Positions 12,101-23,409 are shown, numbered from the stretch's first letter. The stretch: DNA of 64,000 nt from Tupaia tana (GCA_026018925.1 JAKSZU010000016.1:6492940-6556939), one strand, 5' to 3'. The notes: a model not told the origin generated them from the letters alone. Translations and numbers: made by a program.

Positions 12101-12480
12101 TTGCAACTGCTTAAACATGGAATCAATATAAGTGCCCAAAACTTGATGAATGGGCTGAAAAATTGTGGTACATACATTCTATGGAATATTTTACAGCCAT
12201 AAACAACAATGAGATCCTATCATTTGAATCAAAATCATGAATATAGATTTAATGATGAGAAAAATGGGTCAGATTGAAAGATACACATTGTAAATGTCCA
12301 TGAAACTTATATTGAATGCCATGGCAGAGGCTGAGAGACTTGAAAATGTGATGATGGAAAGGATGTAAATGCTAGAGACTATAAGGAAGCATTTGACATA
12401 TGGAAAAATGGAAAAAAAAGTAAAAGGAACATGTTTATTATGAAATTTTTTAAAAATAGCAGTAGTTGTGAGTATATCTT
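9110..12480 (+). mobile_element. LINE-1 with 5' inversion (twin-priming structure)
   Basis: Segment 9110-9815 is L1 ORF2 on the minus strand. Segment 9826-12480 is ORF2 reverse transcriptase through 3' UTR on the plus strand. Read in ORF2 order, the inverted piece ends with ATCCCTGATGAATACTGATA (its edge near 9120), and the plus piece begins with AACAAGATACTAGCAAGCTG, the next part of the same region. That geometry is what twin priming produces. The plus part has text such as TTTGCAGATGATATGATTAT (the FADDM-type reverse transcriptase motif region) but many stops. A SINE lies inside (10823-11080). Confidence 0.75.
10823..11080 (+). mobile_element. tRNA-derived SINE, long form
   Basis: Near full-length (GGACCAGCAGTTGGCATAAT). 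Imperfect TSD AAGCATGATAAA before and AAGCATAATAAA after. Confidence 0.9.
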
Positions 12481-12677
12481 TTTTCTTTGGCATAGTTGAA
12501 TCTTAACAGTCTTATTATTTCAGAGCTTTAAAAGTGATTTATAAGAGAAATCTTGTGAAGTGATTTTGGTTTTTTTTTGTTTTTCTCTTTTTTCCATTTA
12601 TTTATTTATTTTTACATTTTTCCACAAATATTTACTTTACATATCAAAAAAAATTTTGTTCATACTCCATAGTTCTT

Positions 12678-12948
12678 TTTTTTTTTTTTTTTTTGGAGAG
12701 GTTTTCACTATAGGGCGCGTGCGCTCGCCAGACAGACAGAGAGAAACATAGAGACAGAAAGCGAGAAATCACCCCCCAGGGGGGATGGTCACGCCGCAAT
12801 CCCTTCTCCTCCATTCTCCTCTCGGGATCTTGGGCACGTACGCACACGCGCCCGGCATGAGTTTTAAGCCACCGGGTCCGGGACACGAACCGCAGTCGGC
12901 TACGTGGGAGTCCAGCGACATAGCCATTACGCTAACTGCTGGTTCCCA
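12678..12948 (-). mobile_element. tRNA-derived SINE, long form (young)
   Basis: Close to consensus with CpGs retained; poly(T) at its left edge. TSD ATACTCCATAGTTCTT at 12662-12677 and 12949-12964 is perfect. Confidence 0.97.
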
Positions 12949-12964
12949 ATACTCCATAGTTCTT

Positions 12965-13560
12965 GACAGTTCATAAACAACTGTCAAATTTTCAAAATAC
13001 TTCATTCTAAAGATAATGTTCAAAATATTTCTTATAATTCTGTATAAATTTGTTTGTGACTCTACAACAACAGAAACAGTATGGTTTTCAATGTTTTTGA
13101 GAAAATATTTACATGTCACCTCTCAAATTGTTGAAAAGCAAATGCTCAGCACACTAGTCACATATAAACCTTCTGAATTCAGCCCTGCCTACCAAGTATT
13201 CTGTGATATACAATCTGCTAGCAAACATCAGTCTCTTTTCCTTCCTTCAACGTCCTAAGATAATCCACTGGTGTGGTTGCTCTTTTGCCGTTTCTACTGA
13301 TAACAATGCTGGGCTTGAAAAATCCATGTTATTTTGTTTTATAAATTCTTTCATATATTTTCTCTAATCTTCTCTGCCAGGAAGAACTATTTATGGTGCC
13401 AGGCCATAAGAGCTTCTGTTGGCTTACTTGAGAGCCACTTTAGTTCCATAGTTTTCTGATTAATCTTCAGATATGACATTCCAGTCAAAGTCCTGTCCAA
13501 TAATAAGTATTCCCAATTTCTGATTCAATGCAACTAGCATTATTAAACTTATGCAAATGA
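12965..13560. other. Unique-looking sequence without recognised features
   Basis: AT-rich, no splice-bounded exon or repeat that I recognise. Open frames here are short and look random. Confidence 0.5.
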
Positions 13561-13564
13561 CCCT

Positions 13565-14240
13565 TCTACCACAAAATCCTTTCTGTATATATTGAGCAAG
13601 GACATACAGTTTTGTGGCCAAAACTTAAGCAAAAGTATTTAGTATCTCTTACGGTAGGAGAAATGTGAATCAAAACCACAATGAGGTATCATCTAACCCC
13701 AACCAGAATTGGCTACTAGCAAAACAAAACTAAAAATACAAACAAAGGGATCAGCAGTTGGTGTAATGACTATGTCGCTGGACTCCCATGTAGTCGACCA
13801 TAGTTTGAGTCCTGGACCCAGTGGCTTAAACTCATAGAAACCAAAACCAAAATGAGATACTACCTCACACCTACTAGGATGGCCATTAACTAAAAACAAT
13901 CAAATAAGTGTTCACAAGGCAGTTGGAACACTCATGCGCTACTAGTGTGAATAGAAAATAGGGAATCCACTAAGGAAAATACTATGGCTGTTTCTCAAAA
14001 AACAAACAAACTAAAACAATTTATGAGCCAGCAATTCCACTTACAAGTATTTATCCAAAAATATTAAAATTAAGATCAAAGAGATGTTTGCATTTCCATA
14101 TTCACTACACAATTATTCACAATAGCCAATATGTCAAAGTAACCTTAATGTCCATAAAGGGATTCTAAAAAAGTAATTATGTACAGTATGTAGTAGAATG
14201 CCTATCTAATAGTTTTATTCAGTCTTAAAACAAAGATAAA
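13565..14240 (+). mobile_element. LINE-1 3' fragments, composite
   Basis: A short inverted L1 3'-end piece (13580-13625) joins ORF2 3' text in plus orientation (AAATGTGAATCAAAACCACA; AATGAGGTATCATCTAACCC). After a truncated SINE comes another ORF2 3' piece (AAAATGAGATACTACCTCAC). The first part is duplicated in inverted orientation at 22.8-23.1 kb. Confidence 0.65.
13747..13841 (+). mobile_element. tRNA-derived SINE head only (3'-truncated)
   Basis: Contains just the tRNA-like part, GGGATCAGCAGTTGGTGTAA to GTGGCTTAAACTCATAG. The central hairpin, pyrimidine tract and tail are absent, so it was probably cut by a deletion. Confidence 0.85.
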
Positions 14241-14580
14241 TTCCAAAAGGCAAAGATAATATCAGTGAAATTTAGAACAGATGAACTGAAATTTTTCAGT
14301 CTGAGGAACATAAAGAAAAATTAATAGAGCCTCAGAGACTAGCAGAAAACTTTCAAATGTACCAACATATGCACAACTGGCATCAGAGATTGAAAGGAGA
14401 TACAGAGAAGAAACAACTTTTGAGAAAACAATGGGTAATAACTTCTCAAATTTCTGTGAAAAAATATTGATCTTCACATCAAGAAGCTGATAAACTCAAA
14501 TATATCCACATGTATTCATATCATAGTCAAAATATCAAAACAATTTGGAAGTTTCAACATTTTTAATTTGATATAAACTT
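14241..14580 (+). mobile_element. Old LINE-1 ORF1 fragment
   Basis: Text such as GAACATAAAGAAAAATTAAT and CTTCACATCAAGAAGCTGAT resembles ORF1 of old mammalian L1 (L1M class). Short and heavily broken. Confidence 0.5.
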
Positions 14581-14733
14581 GTTTATTATTAGTTTTAATT
14601 TTTTAAATGGAATCACTGTGTATCATAAAAGTTTATCTTTGGTTAAAAGATGTTTCATTCAGTTGAAAGATCTTCCCCATTTTCTCAATTACAAAAAAGA
14701 GAGGCTTTAAATCCACAAAAAAGTAACACTGCA

Positions 14734-15010
14734 AATACCCTCCTCTCCCTTGTCCCACAGAGTGGCCCTTGCCCTGCAGGAGAGCTCTAGTTCCATCTCT
14801 AGGCTTCTGGCCAGCAAGGGAAATTGAGGAAGGGGCACCACTGCCCCAGTCCCACTTCAAGGCTTCAAGACCAGGACCCAACCCCCTAGATAGGTAGGCA
14901 GGTTTTTCTTTGTTTCTTTTCTCTTCCTTTTTGTTTTGTTAATACCCTCCTCTCCCTTGTTCCACAGAGTGGCCCTTGCTCTGCAGGAGTGCTCCAGTTC
15001 CAAATCTAGG
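14734..15010 (+). repeat. L1 5' UTR tandem unit, period 207 bp
   Basis: AATACCCTCCTCTCCCTTGT starts at 14734 and again at 14941; about 70 bp are closely similar in the two units (CACAGAGTGGCCCTTGC...). Tandem 5' monomers act as promoters in mouse L1; whether they do here is inference. Confidence 0.75.
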
Positions 15011-15395
15011 CCCCAGGTGAAATCGCGCGCTGCACTAATGCGCAGCATGCAACTTTTTCATTATTTTCCCCTCTACTTTTTTTCTTTCCTCTTACATTAT
15101 CCTGTCTTCCTCATCCTCCACCCTGCCAGAGGGATTAGACAGGTCTAGAATCACAGTTCTGAAATTCTCTAGTATTTTAAGGTTCCCTGGGATCCTCCCC
15201 TGTACTGAATCACCTGTGAATAAAGAGATACTACTCTTCAGAACCTGAATAGAGTACACTACTTGAGACCATATTGCTAAAAACAACAGAAGAGAGACTT
15301 CCACACACATCAGTTCACAACAAAAGGGAAACACACTTGCCCCTAGTCAAAGAAATGTTCTCCTAAGAGGTATTCAAAAGTGAATACATCTTCCA

Positions 15396-16652
15396 ATGGC
15401 TAGAAGTAGAAGAGCCTCAGGTCTGAATAAACAAGGAAATATGTCTCCATCAAAGGAACAGAGTAACTCCCCTCCATCTCTCCTAAAAACTGAGGACATT
15501 ACCAAAATGTCAGAGAAAGAATTTAGAACATTCATGGTGAACAAATGCTATGAGTTGGAACAGAAAAGAGACAACGAACTACAGGAGATTAGGAAGTCCT
15601 TCCACGATATGAAAGAAGAAATGCACACTCTGAGAATCAGATGGAACTATTAGAGGTGAAGTCTGTAATACAGGAAATCAAAAACTCTCTTGAAGGTATT
15701 AAAAGTTGATTAGACCATGCTGAAGATCGAATCTCCGATGTAGAAGATAAAACTCCTGACCTAGAAAAAAAACACCAAAAAGATAGAGAAAATAACAACA
15801 ACAACAAAAAAAAAAACCACAAGGATAATATGCGAGAAATTCTAGATTCCATTAGACACCCAAACATCCAAATAATTGGTATCCCAGAAGGTGAAGAAAC
15901 TAATAAGGACATGGAAAATCTATTCCATTAAATCCTGGAAGAAAAATTTCTCAAGTCTAGAGAGGAACTCAAGTATCCAGACCCAAGAAATACAAAGAAC
16001 CCCAAATAGAATGAACCCAAGAACATCTTCCCCATGGCACATCTTAGCCAGACTCTCCAAGACCACAGATAAAGACATGATACTAAAACTGGCAAGAGAG
16101 AAACGACAAGTGACTTACAAAGGTCATCCCATCAGGCTAACACCAGACCTCTCAATGGAAACAATGCAAGCAAGGAAAGAATGAGAAGATGTTTTAAAAG
16201 TATTAAAAGAGAAACAATTTCAACCAAGATTACTATATCCTGCAAGATTATCTTTCATATGGGAAAAAAAGAATAAAATCTTTTCAGACAAACAAAATCT
16301 GAAAAGAATTTGCAAAACCAGGGAACCAGCAGTTAGCGTAATGGCTATGTCGCTGGACTCCCACGTAGTCGACCACGGTTCGCATCCCGGACCTGGTGGC
16401 TTAGAACTCACGCCGGGCGCGTGTGCATGCGTGCCCAAGATCCCTAGAGGAGAATGGAGGAGAAGGGATTGCGGCTGACCATCCCCCCTGGGGGGTGATT
16501 TCTCGCTTTCTGTCTCTCTGTCTCTCTCTGTCTGTCTGGCGAGCGCACGCACCCTCTAGCGAAAAACCTCTCCAAAAAAAAAAAAAAAGAATTTGCAAAA
16601 CCAGACCAGCTCTTAATGAAACACTGAAGAGTGTACTGTTCCAGGAAAAGTA
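15396..16652 (+). pseudogene. L1 ORF1 (RNA-binding chaperone), broken
   Basis: Starts MARSRRASGLNKQGNMSPSK and runs about 85 codons to a stop at 15651. It continues in other frames through a coiled-coil-like lysine/glutamate-rich part. The C-terminal domain has LAREKRQVTYKGHPIRL (about 16090-16140) and FQPRLLYPARLSF (about 16215-16255). A SINE at 16322-16586 splits the last part, which ends ALNETLKSVLFQEK at about 16652. Frameshifts and stops make it non-coding today. Confidence 0.85.
16322..16586 (+). mobile_element. tRNA-derived SINE, long form (young)
   Basis: Near-consensus, with B box GGTTCGCATCCC. TSD AATTTGCAAAACCAG flanks it (ending at 16321, and 16590-16604). Sits in L1 ORF1. Confidence 0.95.
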
Positions 16653-16820
16653 AAGAATGAACAGCCAGAAATAAAGGAATAAAAGGCAACCAAGACAATG
16701 GCCAACTTAAACATCAGGACAAGTCCAGAAATATCGATAATAACATTGAATGTGACTGGATTAAATTCTCCTATAAAGAGACACAGACTGACTGAATGGG
16801 TAAAAAAAATAGAAACTCTT

Positions 16821-17074
16821 GGGACCAGCAGTTAGCGTAATGGCTATGTCGCTGGACTCCCACGTAGTTGACCGCGGTTCGCGTCCCGGACCCGGTGGCT
16901 TAAACTCAAGCCGGGCGCGTGTGCGTGCGTGCCCAAGATCCCGAGAGGAGAATGGAGCAGAAGGGATTGCGGCGTGGCCATCCCCCCTGGGGGGTGATTT
17001 CTCTCTTTCTATCTCTCTGTCTGTCTGGGGAACGCACGCGCCCTATAGCAAAAACCTCTCCAAAAGAAAAAAAA
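16821..17074 (+). mobile_element. tRNA-derived SINE, long form (young)
   Basis: Near-consensus, CpG-rich. TSD AAAATAGAAACTCTT at about 16806-16820, repeated at about 17077-17091. Inserted in the L1 endonuclease region. Confidence 0.95.
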
Positions 17075-19488
17075 AAAAAATAGAAACTCTTTATCTGTTG
17101 CCTACAGGATACCCACCTCGTGGATAAAGACATACATAGACTAAAAGTGAAGGGTTGGGAAAAGGTTTTCCATGCAAATGGGAATCAAAAAAGAGCTGGA
17201 GTAGCAATTCTAATTTCTGACAAAATAGCCTTTAAAACCAAAACTGTTCAAAGAGACAAACAAGGACACTATATTGTACTAAAAGGGCCAATCAATCAAG
17301 AAGCTATAACGCTTATAAATATCTATGCACCTAACACAGGAGCACCCAAATATGTTAAGGAAAGACTGTTAGATCTAAAAGGAGACATGGACTACAACAC
17401 ACTAATTGTTGGACACCTCAACACTCCACTACCCCTCTGGACAGATCATCTAGACAAAAAACAGGGAAAGAGATAAAGGATCTAAATGATACCACAAATC
17501 AAATGGACTTAACAGACATCTATAGAACTTTGCATCCCAAAACCACAAGATATACTTTTTTCTCATCCCCACATGGAATTTTTTCGAAGATTGACCACAT
17601 GATAGGACACAAAGCAAGCCTCTACAGATTCAAAGGCATAGAAACTATATCCAGTATCTTCTCCAACCATGATGGAATTAGACTTGATTTTAATTTCAAA
17701 AGAAACCCTCAAAAATACTCAAATACATGGAAACTAAATAATCTACTCCTGAATGACTTTACAACTACTGAAAAAATAAAGACTGAGATCAAAAGATTCA
17801 TGGAAGTCAATGAAAATGAGGACACACGTTTCCATAATCTTTGGGACACTACTAAAGCAGTCATAAGAGAGAAGTTCATAGCAAATAGTGCACATAAGAA
17901 GAAGATGGAAAGAAGGCAAATGGATCGCCAAACATCATGCCTCAGAGAATTGGAAAAGCAAGAGCAAAAAATATCCAAAAAACTCCAGAAGAAAGGAAAT
18001 AACAAAGATACAAGCAGAAATAAATGAAGTAGAAAATAAATGAACCATACAGAAAATAAATAAAAGTAAAAGCTGGTTCTTTGAAAAGATAAACAAAATC
18101 GATACACCTCTAGCAAGACTTATTAAGAAGAAGAGAGAAAGGAACCAGGTAAATCAAATCTGGAATGAAGCAGGCAATATAACCACAGACATAGTAGAAA
18201 TACAAAACATCATTAGAGGATACTATGAAAAACTATATGCCAAGAAGCAAAAAAATCTGGATGAGATGAACAAATTCCTGGATACATAGCATCTACCAAG
18301 ATTGAGCCAGGAAGATGCAGAAAGTCTAAACAGGCCCATTACAAGTTAGGAGATTGAATCAGTAGTAAACAACCTCACAACAAAGAAAAACCCTGGTCCT
18401 GATGGCTTCACCTCTGAATTCCACAAAACTTTCAAAGAAGACCTAACCCCCATTTTGCTCAAGTTATGTCTAAAAATCCAGAAGGGTGAAACTCTCCCTA
18501 ATTCATTCTATGAGGCCTCCATCACCCTTATCCTTAAAACAGATAAGGGCAGGACAAGGAAGGAAAACTATAGACTAATATCTCTGATAAATATAGATGC
18601 AAAGATTCTCAACAAGATACTAGCAAATCATATCCAACCACTTACAAAAAAGATTATATATCACGATCAGGTAGGCTTTATTCCAGGAATGCAAGGTTGA
18701 TTCAACATATGCAAAACCATAAATGTAATAAGCCATATCACCAGAAGGAAAGATAAAAACCATATGATCATATCAATTGATGCAGAAAAAGCATTTGATA
18801 AGATACAACATCCCTTCATGAACAAGACTCTCAGCAATATAGGCATAGAAGGGTCATTTCTCAACACAATTAAAGCTATCTATGAAAAACCCACAGCAAA
18901 CATCCTGAAGGGAGAAAAGCTGAAAGCTTTTCCATTAAAAATGGGTACAAGACAAGTATACCCACTTTGTCCACTCCTTTTCAATATAATACTGGAAGTC
19001 CTCACCAATGCAATTATTAAAGAGAATAAAATAAAAGGCATTCAAATAGGAAAATAATAGATGAAACTCTATTTGCAGATGACATGATTGTATACATAGA
19101 AGACCCAATGGTATCCATGAGAAAACTCCTGGAATCCTGGAACTAATACATGAATATAGTAAAGTTGCAGGATACAAAATTAACATCCAGAAATCTATAG
19201 CATTTCTGTATACAAGAAGCAGACTGAGATACAACTGAAAAAAGTAATTCTATTTACCATAGCCACAAAAAGTATAAGACACTTAGGAATAAATCTAACC
19301 AAAGAAGTTAAAGACCTCCACAAGGAAAATTATGAGAAGCTAAAAAAAGAAATAGAAAATGACACAAAAAAGTGAAAGGACATCCCAGGTTCTTGGATTA
19401 GAAGAATTAATATAATCAAAATGGCAATTCTACACAAATTAATCTACATATTTAATGCAATTCCAATCAAACTTCCAGACACATTCTT

Positions 19489-19669
19489 TTTTTTTAGAAT
19501 TATTTTTACTTAATTTTATTTATTTATTTATTCATTTTATGTTAATTTGACCAGAGAGAGACAGAGAGAGAGAAGTGAGAAAGCAAGCCACCAGGTTCGA
19601 GACTAGAACCGTGGTCAGCCATGTGGGAGTGTCCAGTGCCTTAACCACCATGCCACTTGTTGGTCCCTG
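19489..19669 (-). mobile_element. tRNA-derived SINE, short form
   Basis: The reverse complement begins GGGACCAACAAGTGGCATGG and has B box GGTTCTAGTCTC. TSD AGACACATTCTT at 19477-19488 and 19670-19681, perfect. In L1 ORF2. Confidence 0.92.
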
Positions 19670-19835
19670 AGACACATTCTTCACAGATCTAGAAAAGACA
19701 ATCATAAAATTTGTCTGGAATCATTAAAGACCCTATATTGCCAAAGTAATCCTGCACAAGAAGAGTGGAGTGGGTGGCATCTCACTGCCAGACCCAAAAA
19801 TATACTACGAAGCTGTGGTAATCAAAACAGCATGG

Positions 19836-20105
19836 GGAACCAGCAGTTAGCGTAATGGCTATGTTGCTGGACTCCCACATAGTCGACCGCGGTTCGCGTC
19901 CCGGACCCGGTGGCTTAAAACTCATGCCGGGCGCGTGTGCGTGCATGCCCAAGATCCCGAGAGGAGAATGGAGGAGAAGGGATTGCGGCGTGACCATCCC
20001 CCTGGGGGGGTGATTTCTCGCTTTCTGTCTCTCTGTCTCTCTCTGTCTGTCTGTCTGGCGAGCGCATGCGCCCTATAGCGAAAACCTCTCAAAAAAAAAA
20101 AAAAA
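19836..20105 (+). mobile_element. tRNA-derived SINE, long form (young)
   Basis: Near-consensus. TSD AAAACAGCATGG at 19824-19835 and 20106-20117, perfect. In L1 ORF2. Confidence 0.96.
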
Positions 20106-21147
20106 AAAACAGCATGGTACTGGCACAGAAACAGACAGGTGGACCAATGGAACAAAATAGAGTCCCCAGAAATAAATCCCCCAACATACAGTCAACTGAT
20201 TTTTGACAAGGGGTACCAGTCAGTCCAGTGGGAAAAGGAAAGGCTCTTCAGCAAATTGTGCTGGAAAAACTGGATTTCCACCAGCAGACAAACGAATGTG
20301 AACCCCTACCTCTCACCTTTGACAAAAATCAACTCAAAGTGGATCAAAGATCTAAACCTAAGATCTCAAACTATAAAACAGAAACTGTGGGTGACATTGG
20401 AGTAGGCAAAGACTTCTTAAATAAGACCCCCCCCCCCAAAGCACAGTCGATAATCACCAAAATAGACAAGTGGCATTACATCAGACTAAGAAGTTTCTTC
20501 ATGGCAAAAGACACAGTAATTAGTGTGAATAGACAGCCCTCAGAATGGGAAAAGATTTTTGTAAACTATGCGTCAGATAAGGGGTTAATAACCAGAATAC
20601 ACAAGGAACTCAAGCAGCTGTTCTGAAAAAAGATGATCAACCCTATTAAAAGATGGGAGAATGAGTTGAAAAAACCATTCTCTAAGGATGACATTCGTAT
20701 AGCTAACAGGCATATGAAAAAATGTTCAACATCCCTCATTGTAAGGGAAATGCAGATTAAAACAACAATGAGATAACACCTAACCCCAGTCAGAATGACT
20801 AAGATTAAAAATACAAAAGTGACAAGTGCTGGTGGGGGTGTGATGAAAGGAGAACTCTCTTACACTGCTGGTGGGAATGTAAATTGGTCCAGCCACTGTG
20901 GAGAACAATTTGGATATTCCTCAAAAATCTACAAATAGAATTACCATATGATCCAGCAATCTCACTCCTTGGTTTCTCTACCCAAAGGACACAAGAATTC
21001 TTAATCAGAAAAGTGCCTGCACATTGATGTTTATTGTGGCATTATTCACAATTGCTAAGACATGGAACCAACTCAAATGCCCACAAACAGATGAATGGAT
21101 TGAAAAACTGTGGCACATATACTCTATGGAATACTACTCAGCCATTA

Positions 21148-21190
<43 letters not shown>

Positions 21191-21595
21191 CCCTGGCTTT
21201 TGACAGAAAGTGGAAGAATATGAAAGTTTTACCACTAAGTGAAGCAAGCCAGTCAATGAAGAAAAGACATTGTATGTCCCCACTAAATATATACCAAGTG
21301 TCCACACTCTATGAGAGAAACTGATTGACTAAAGAATATAGAAACACAGTAAATGGATGTGAATACCATATATAGTGTGTGTGAAAGAGTAGAATCTGAG
21401 GAAGGACATTTAGAGAAAAATAGAGGTAAAGCATTAATGGGACAAAGAAATGTGGTATTATCTGTTAACATAATTTTATAGTTTATCAACTGACTAGAGA
21501 GAAATGTTCACATGTTGGAATATTCACTTTGTAAGCTAAATAATGTGATTGAATGTATAAAAGAAAATGAAATAAAAAATAAATAAACAAACAAA

Positions 21596-21769
21596 ATGTC
21601 AACAACAACAAAAAGTAACATTGCTCTATTGAGAAGCCTCTAAATTATTAAAATATACCAAAAATCAACCAAGGTTTCTAACTAATTTTATTAAAATTTA
21701 AGCAAACAAGTATAATTCTTTTTTCTCTTGTTTTATTTTATAATTTCATATTTACATTTAATTGTTTTA
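21596..21769. other. Sequence without recognised features
   Basis: AT-rich spacer between the L1 tail and the mini-mariner; nothing recognised. Confidence 0.4.
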
Positions 21770-21840
21770 TTAGGTTGTCCAAAAGTCATGACATATTTTG
21801 CGTAGAAAAAAAACACACCATGCCTTTTCTGACAACCCAG
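21770..21840. mobile_element. Mini-mariner (MITE-like) element
   Basis: 71 bp with inverted ends: TTAGGTTGTCCAAAAGTCAT on the left; the right end in reverse complement is CTGGGTTGTCAGAAAAGGCA. Flanked by TA on both sides (21768-21769, 21841-21842), the duplication made by Tc1/mariner transposases. No coding capacity. A related copy is at 61460-61533. Confidence 0.7.
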
Positions 21841-22059
21841 TATATCTTTGTGGAGCACAACATAGATTTTCAAAGCATGCATGTAGCTTATGACACTGAA
21901 ATCAAGGATGATATAGTGATTTTCAACAAAGAACTATTTTACATATATATATCTATACACATGCACACACACTTGGCAATGTCTTTTTTCACTCAGTTGT
22001 GGTATGCTGTTCCACAACCCCTTTGCCCCATCTACCTGCATTCCTGTGTCTATTAAATG

Positions 22060-23098
22060 CTTTATTTCCTGATCCCTTATCTCATTACCCTTCCATTCAC
22101 TAAGCAGTCTCTGGTATCTATGGTTGTCTTTTCTACTTCTATGTCTTCAAAATTCAATTTGTGCTACAGAGTGCAGACATTCAGTATATATTGAGCAAGG
22201 GCAGACAGTGTTTATCTTTCATATTCTGGCTAGTTTCACTTAGCATTACATCATCTAGATTTGTCCACTTTGTATTGAATGATAAAATTTCAGCATCCTT
22301 TATGAGTGCATAGTATTCCACAGCATACATATGTCACATTTTTTAATCCAGTTGTCAGTTCCTGGACACTTAGGTTGACTCCACATATCAGCTATTATAA
22401 ATAACACTACAATGAACATAGATGTGCGAGTGTCTTTACAACTGAGTGATTTCCTACCTTTTGTGTAAATACCCAGGAATAGGATTTCTGGGTCATATAG
22501 TAGTTCTATTTGTAAAGTTTGAGAATTTCCATATTACTTACCACAATGACTGTACTAATTTACATTCCCACCAACAGTGCAGGAAGGTTTCTATTTTACC
22601 ACAGTGTTAATAGCACTTGCTCTTTGTTCTTGTTTGTCTTTTTTGTTTGTTTGTTTTGTCTTTTTTTTTTTTTTGAGAAGTTTTTGCTATAGGGTACATG
22701 TGCTCCCCAGAAAGATAGAGACCTAGAGACAGAAAGTGAGAAATTACCCCCCAGGGGGGATGGCCACGTCACAATCCCTTCTACTCCATTCTCCTCTTTG
22801 GGATCTTGGGCATGCACGCACATGCGCCCAGCATGAGTTTAAGCCACCGGGTCTGGAACTCAAACCATATTCGATTACATGGGAGTCCAGAGACATAGCC
22901 ACTATGCCAATTGTTGGTTCCTTTGTCTTTTTAGTTTTGTTTTGCTACTGGCCAATTCTGGTTGGGGTTAGATGATACCTCATTGTGGTTTTGATTCACA
23001 TTTCTCTTACCATAAGAGATACTAAATGCTTTTCCATAAGTTTTGGCCACAAAACTTTATGTCCTTACTCAATATATACAGAAAGGATTATGGTGTGT
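22060..23098 (-). mobile_element. LINE-1 3' end, inverted
   Basis: Complement of L1 ORF2 C-terminal and 3' UTR text (ATAGTATTCCACAGCATACA; ATTTACATTCCCACCAACAG; GGGGTTAGATGATACCTCAT). Interrupted by a SINE at 22666-22921. The part from about 22922 mirrors 13580-13745. Confidence 0.8.
22666..22921 (-). mobile_element. tRNA-derived SINE, long form
   Basis: Full-length minus copy with moderate divergence. The TSD is probably TTTGTCTTTTT (about 22655-22665 and 22922-22932), although T-richness makes the left edge uncertain. Confidence 0.88.
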
Positions 23099-23192
23099 TG
23101 GAGGTGATATCTCAATTTCCCTCTCTCTCTCTCTATCTCCCTCTTTAGCAAGTGTATATGCCCTATAGAAAAAACTAAAAAAAAAAAATAAT
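23099..23192 (+). mobile_element. SINE 3' fragment
   Basis: Only the pyrimidine tract and the TATGCCCTATAGAAAAAAC end of the long-form SINE remain. Confidence 0.65.
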
Positions 23193-23319
23193 AATAAAAG
23201 GGTACAGAAGAAACACAAAAAATAGTTGTAGACATATTCATGTACAATTAAATAACCTTCTCTTGAACTTAGCAGAAAATCTTTAAAATCTTTAGTATAA
23301 GATTTTAATTATTACTTAC

Positions 23320-23409
23320 TATGAAAACTCTGAATTCTGGTAGCATTAATCTTTTTGATTTGCGATTGGACTTTTGAAACTAAAGCAAACTCCTCATTTG
23401 ATTGCAGAG
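23320..23409 (-). CDS. CCDC7: Probable CCDC7 coding exon (E), phase 1-1
   Basis: 90 bp on the minus strand. The acceptor TTCTTATAG precedes 23409 and the donor GTAAGTAAT follows 23320. With one base from the previous exon it encodes 30 residues, starting ALQSNEEFALVSKVQSQIKK and continuing INATRIQSFH, with no stop. It is lysine/glutamine-rich and compatible with coiled coil. Phase 1 at both ends matches exon D at 23808-23912. I recall similar text (LQSNEE...KVQS.IKKINATR) from CCDC7, a testis-enriched coiled-coil protein of unclear function. The gene name rests on memory; the exon call rests on splice sites, frame and phase. Confidence 0.68.

Larger units (their letters stand above)
16697..21324 (+). 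pseudogene. L1 ORF2 (endonuclease/reverse transcriptase), broken
   Basis: Begins ATGGCCAACTTAAACATCAG at 16697. The endonuclease part (RAGVAILISDKIAFKTKT, 17192 on) is split by a SINE. The middle part has a 174-codon open stretch at 17503-18027. The reverse transcriptase part spans about 18330-19600. The C-terminal part includes NWSSHCGEQF and ends near YQVSTLYERN. Several in-frame stops (for example at 17476) and three SINE insertions disrupt it. In a live L1 this protein nicks target DNA and copies L1 and SINE RNA. Confidence 0.85.
14600..21595 (+). mobile_element. Near-complete LINE-1 (5' UTR, ORF1, ORF2, 3' UTR), inactive
   Basis: 5' UTR about 14600-15395 with a repeated unit; ORF1 about 15396-16652; ORF2 from ATG 16697 to about 21324; 3' UTR and A-rich end to about 21595. 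ORF2 shows an endonuclease region with LIVGHLNTP (17400s), a reverse transcriptase region with [17 protein letters not shown] (18764 on) and the [12 protein letters not shown] region (19072 on). Frameshifts, stops and four SINE insertions (16322, 16821, 19489, 19836) disable it. A 38 bp A run lies within the ORF2 end at about 21150. Most complete L1 in the window. Confidence 0.92.

Noticed and set aside
16322..16400. tRNA genes (A and B boxes)
   Set aside because: These are SINE heads; they lack a proper cloverleaf end and continue into SINE body.
17503..18027. 174-codon open frame with coherent codon use
   Set aside because: It is the middle of a dead L1 ORF2, not a host gene.
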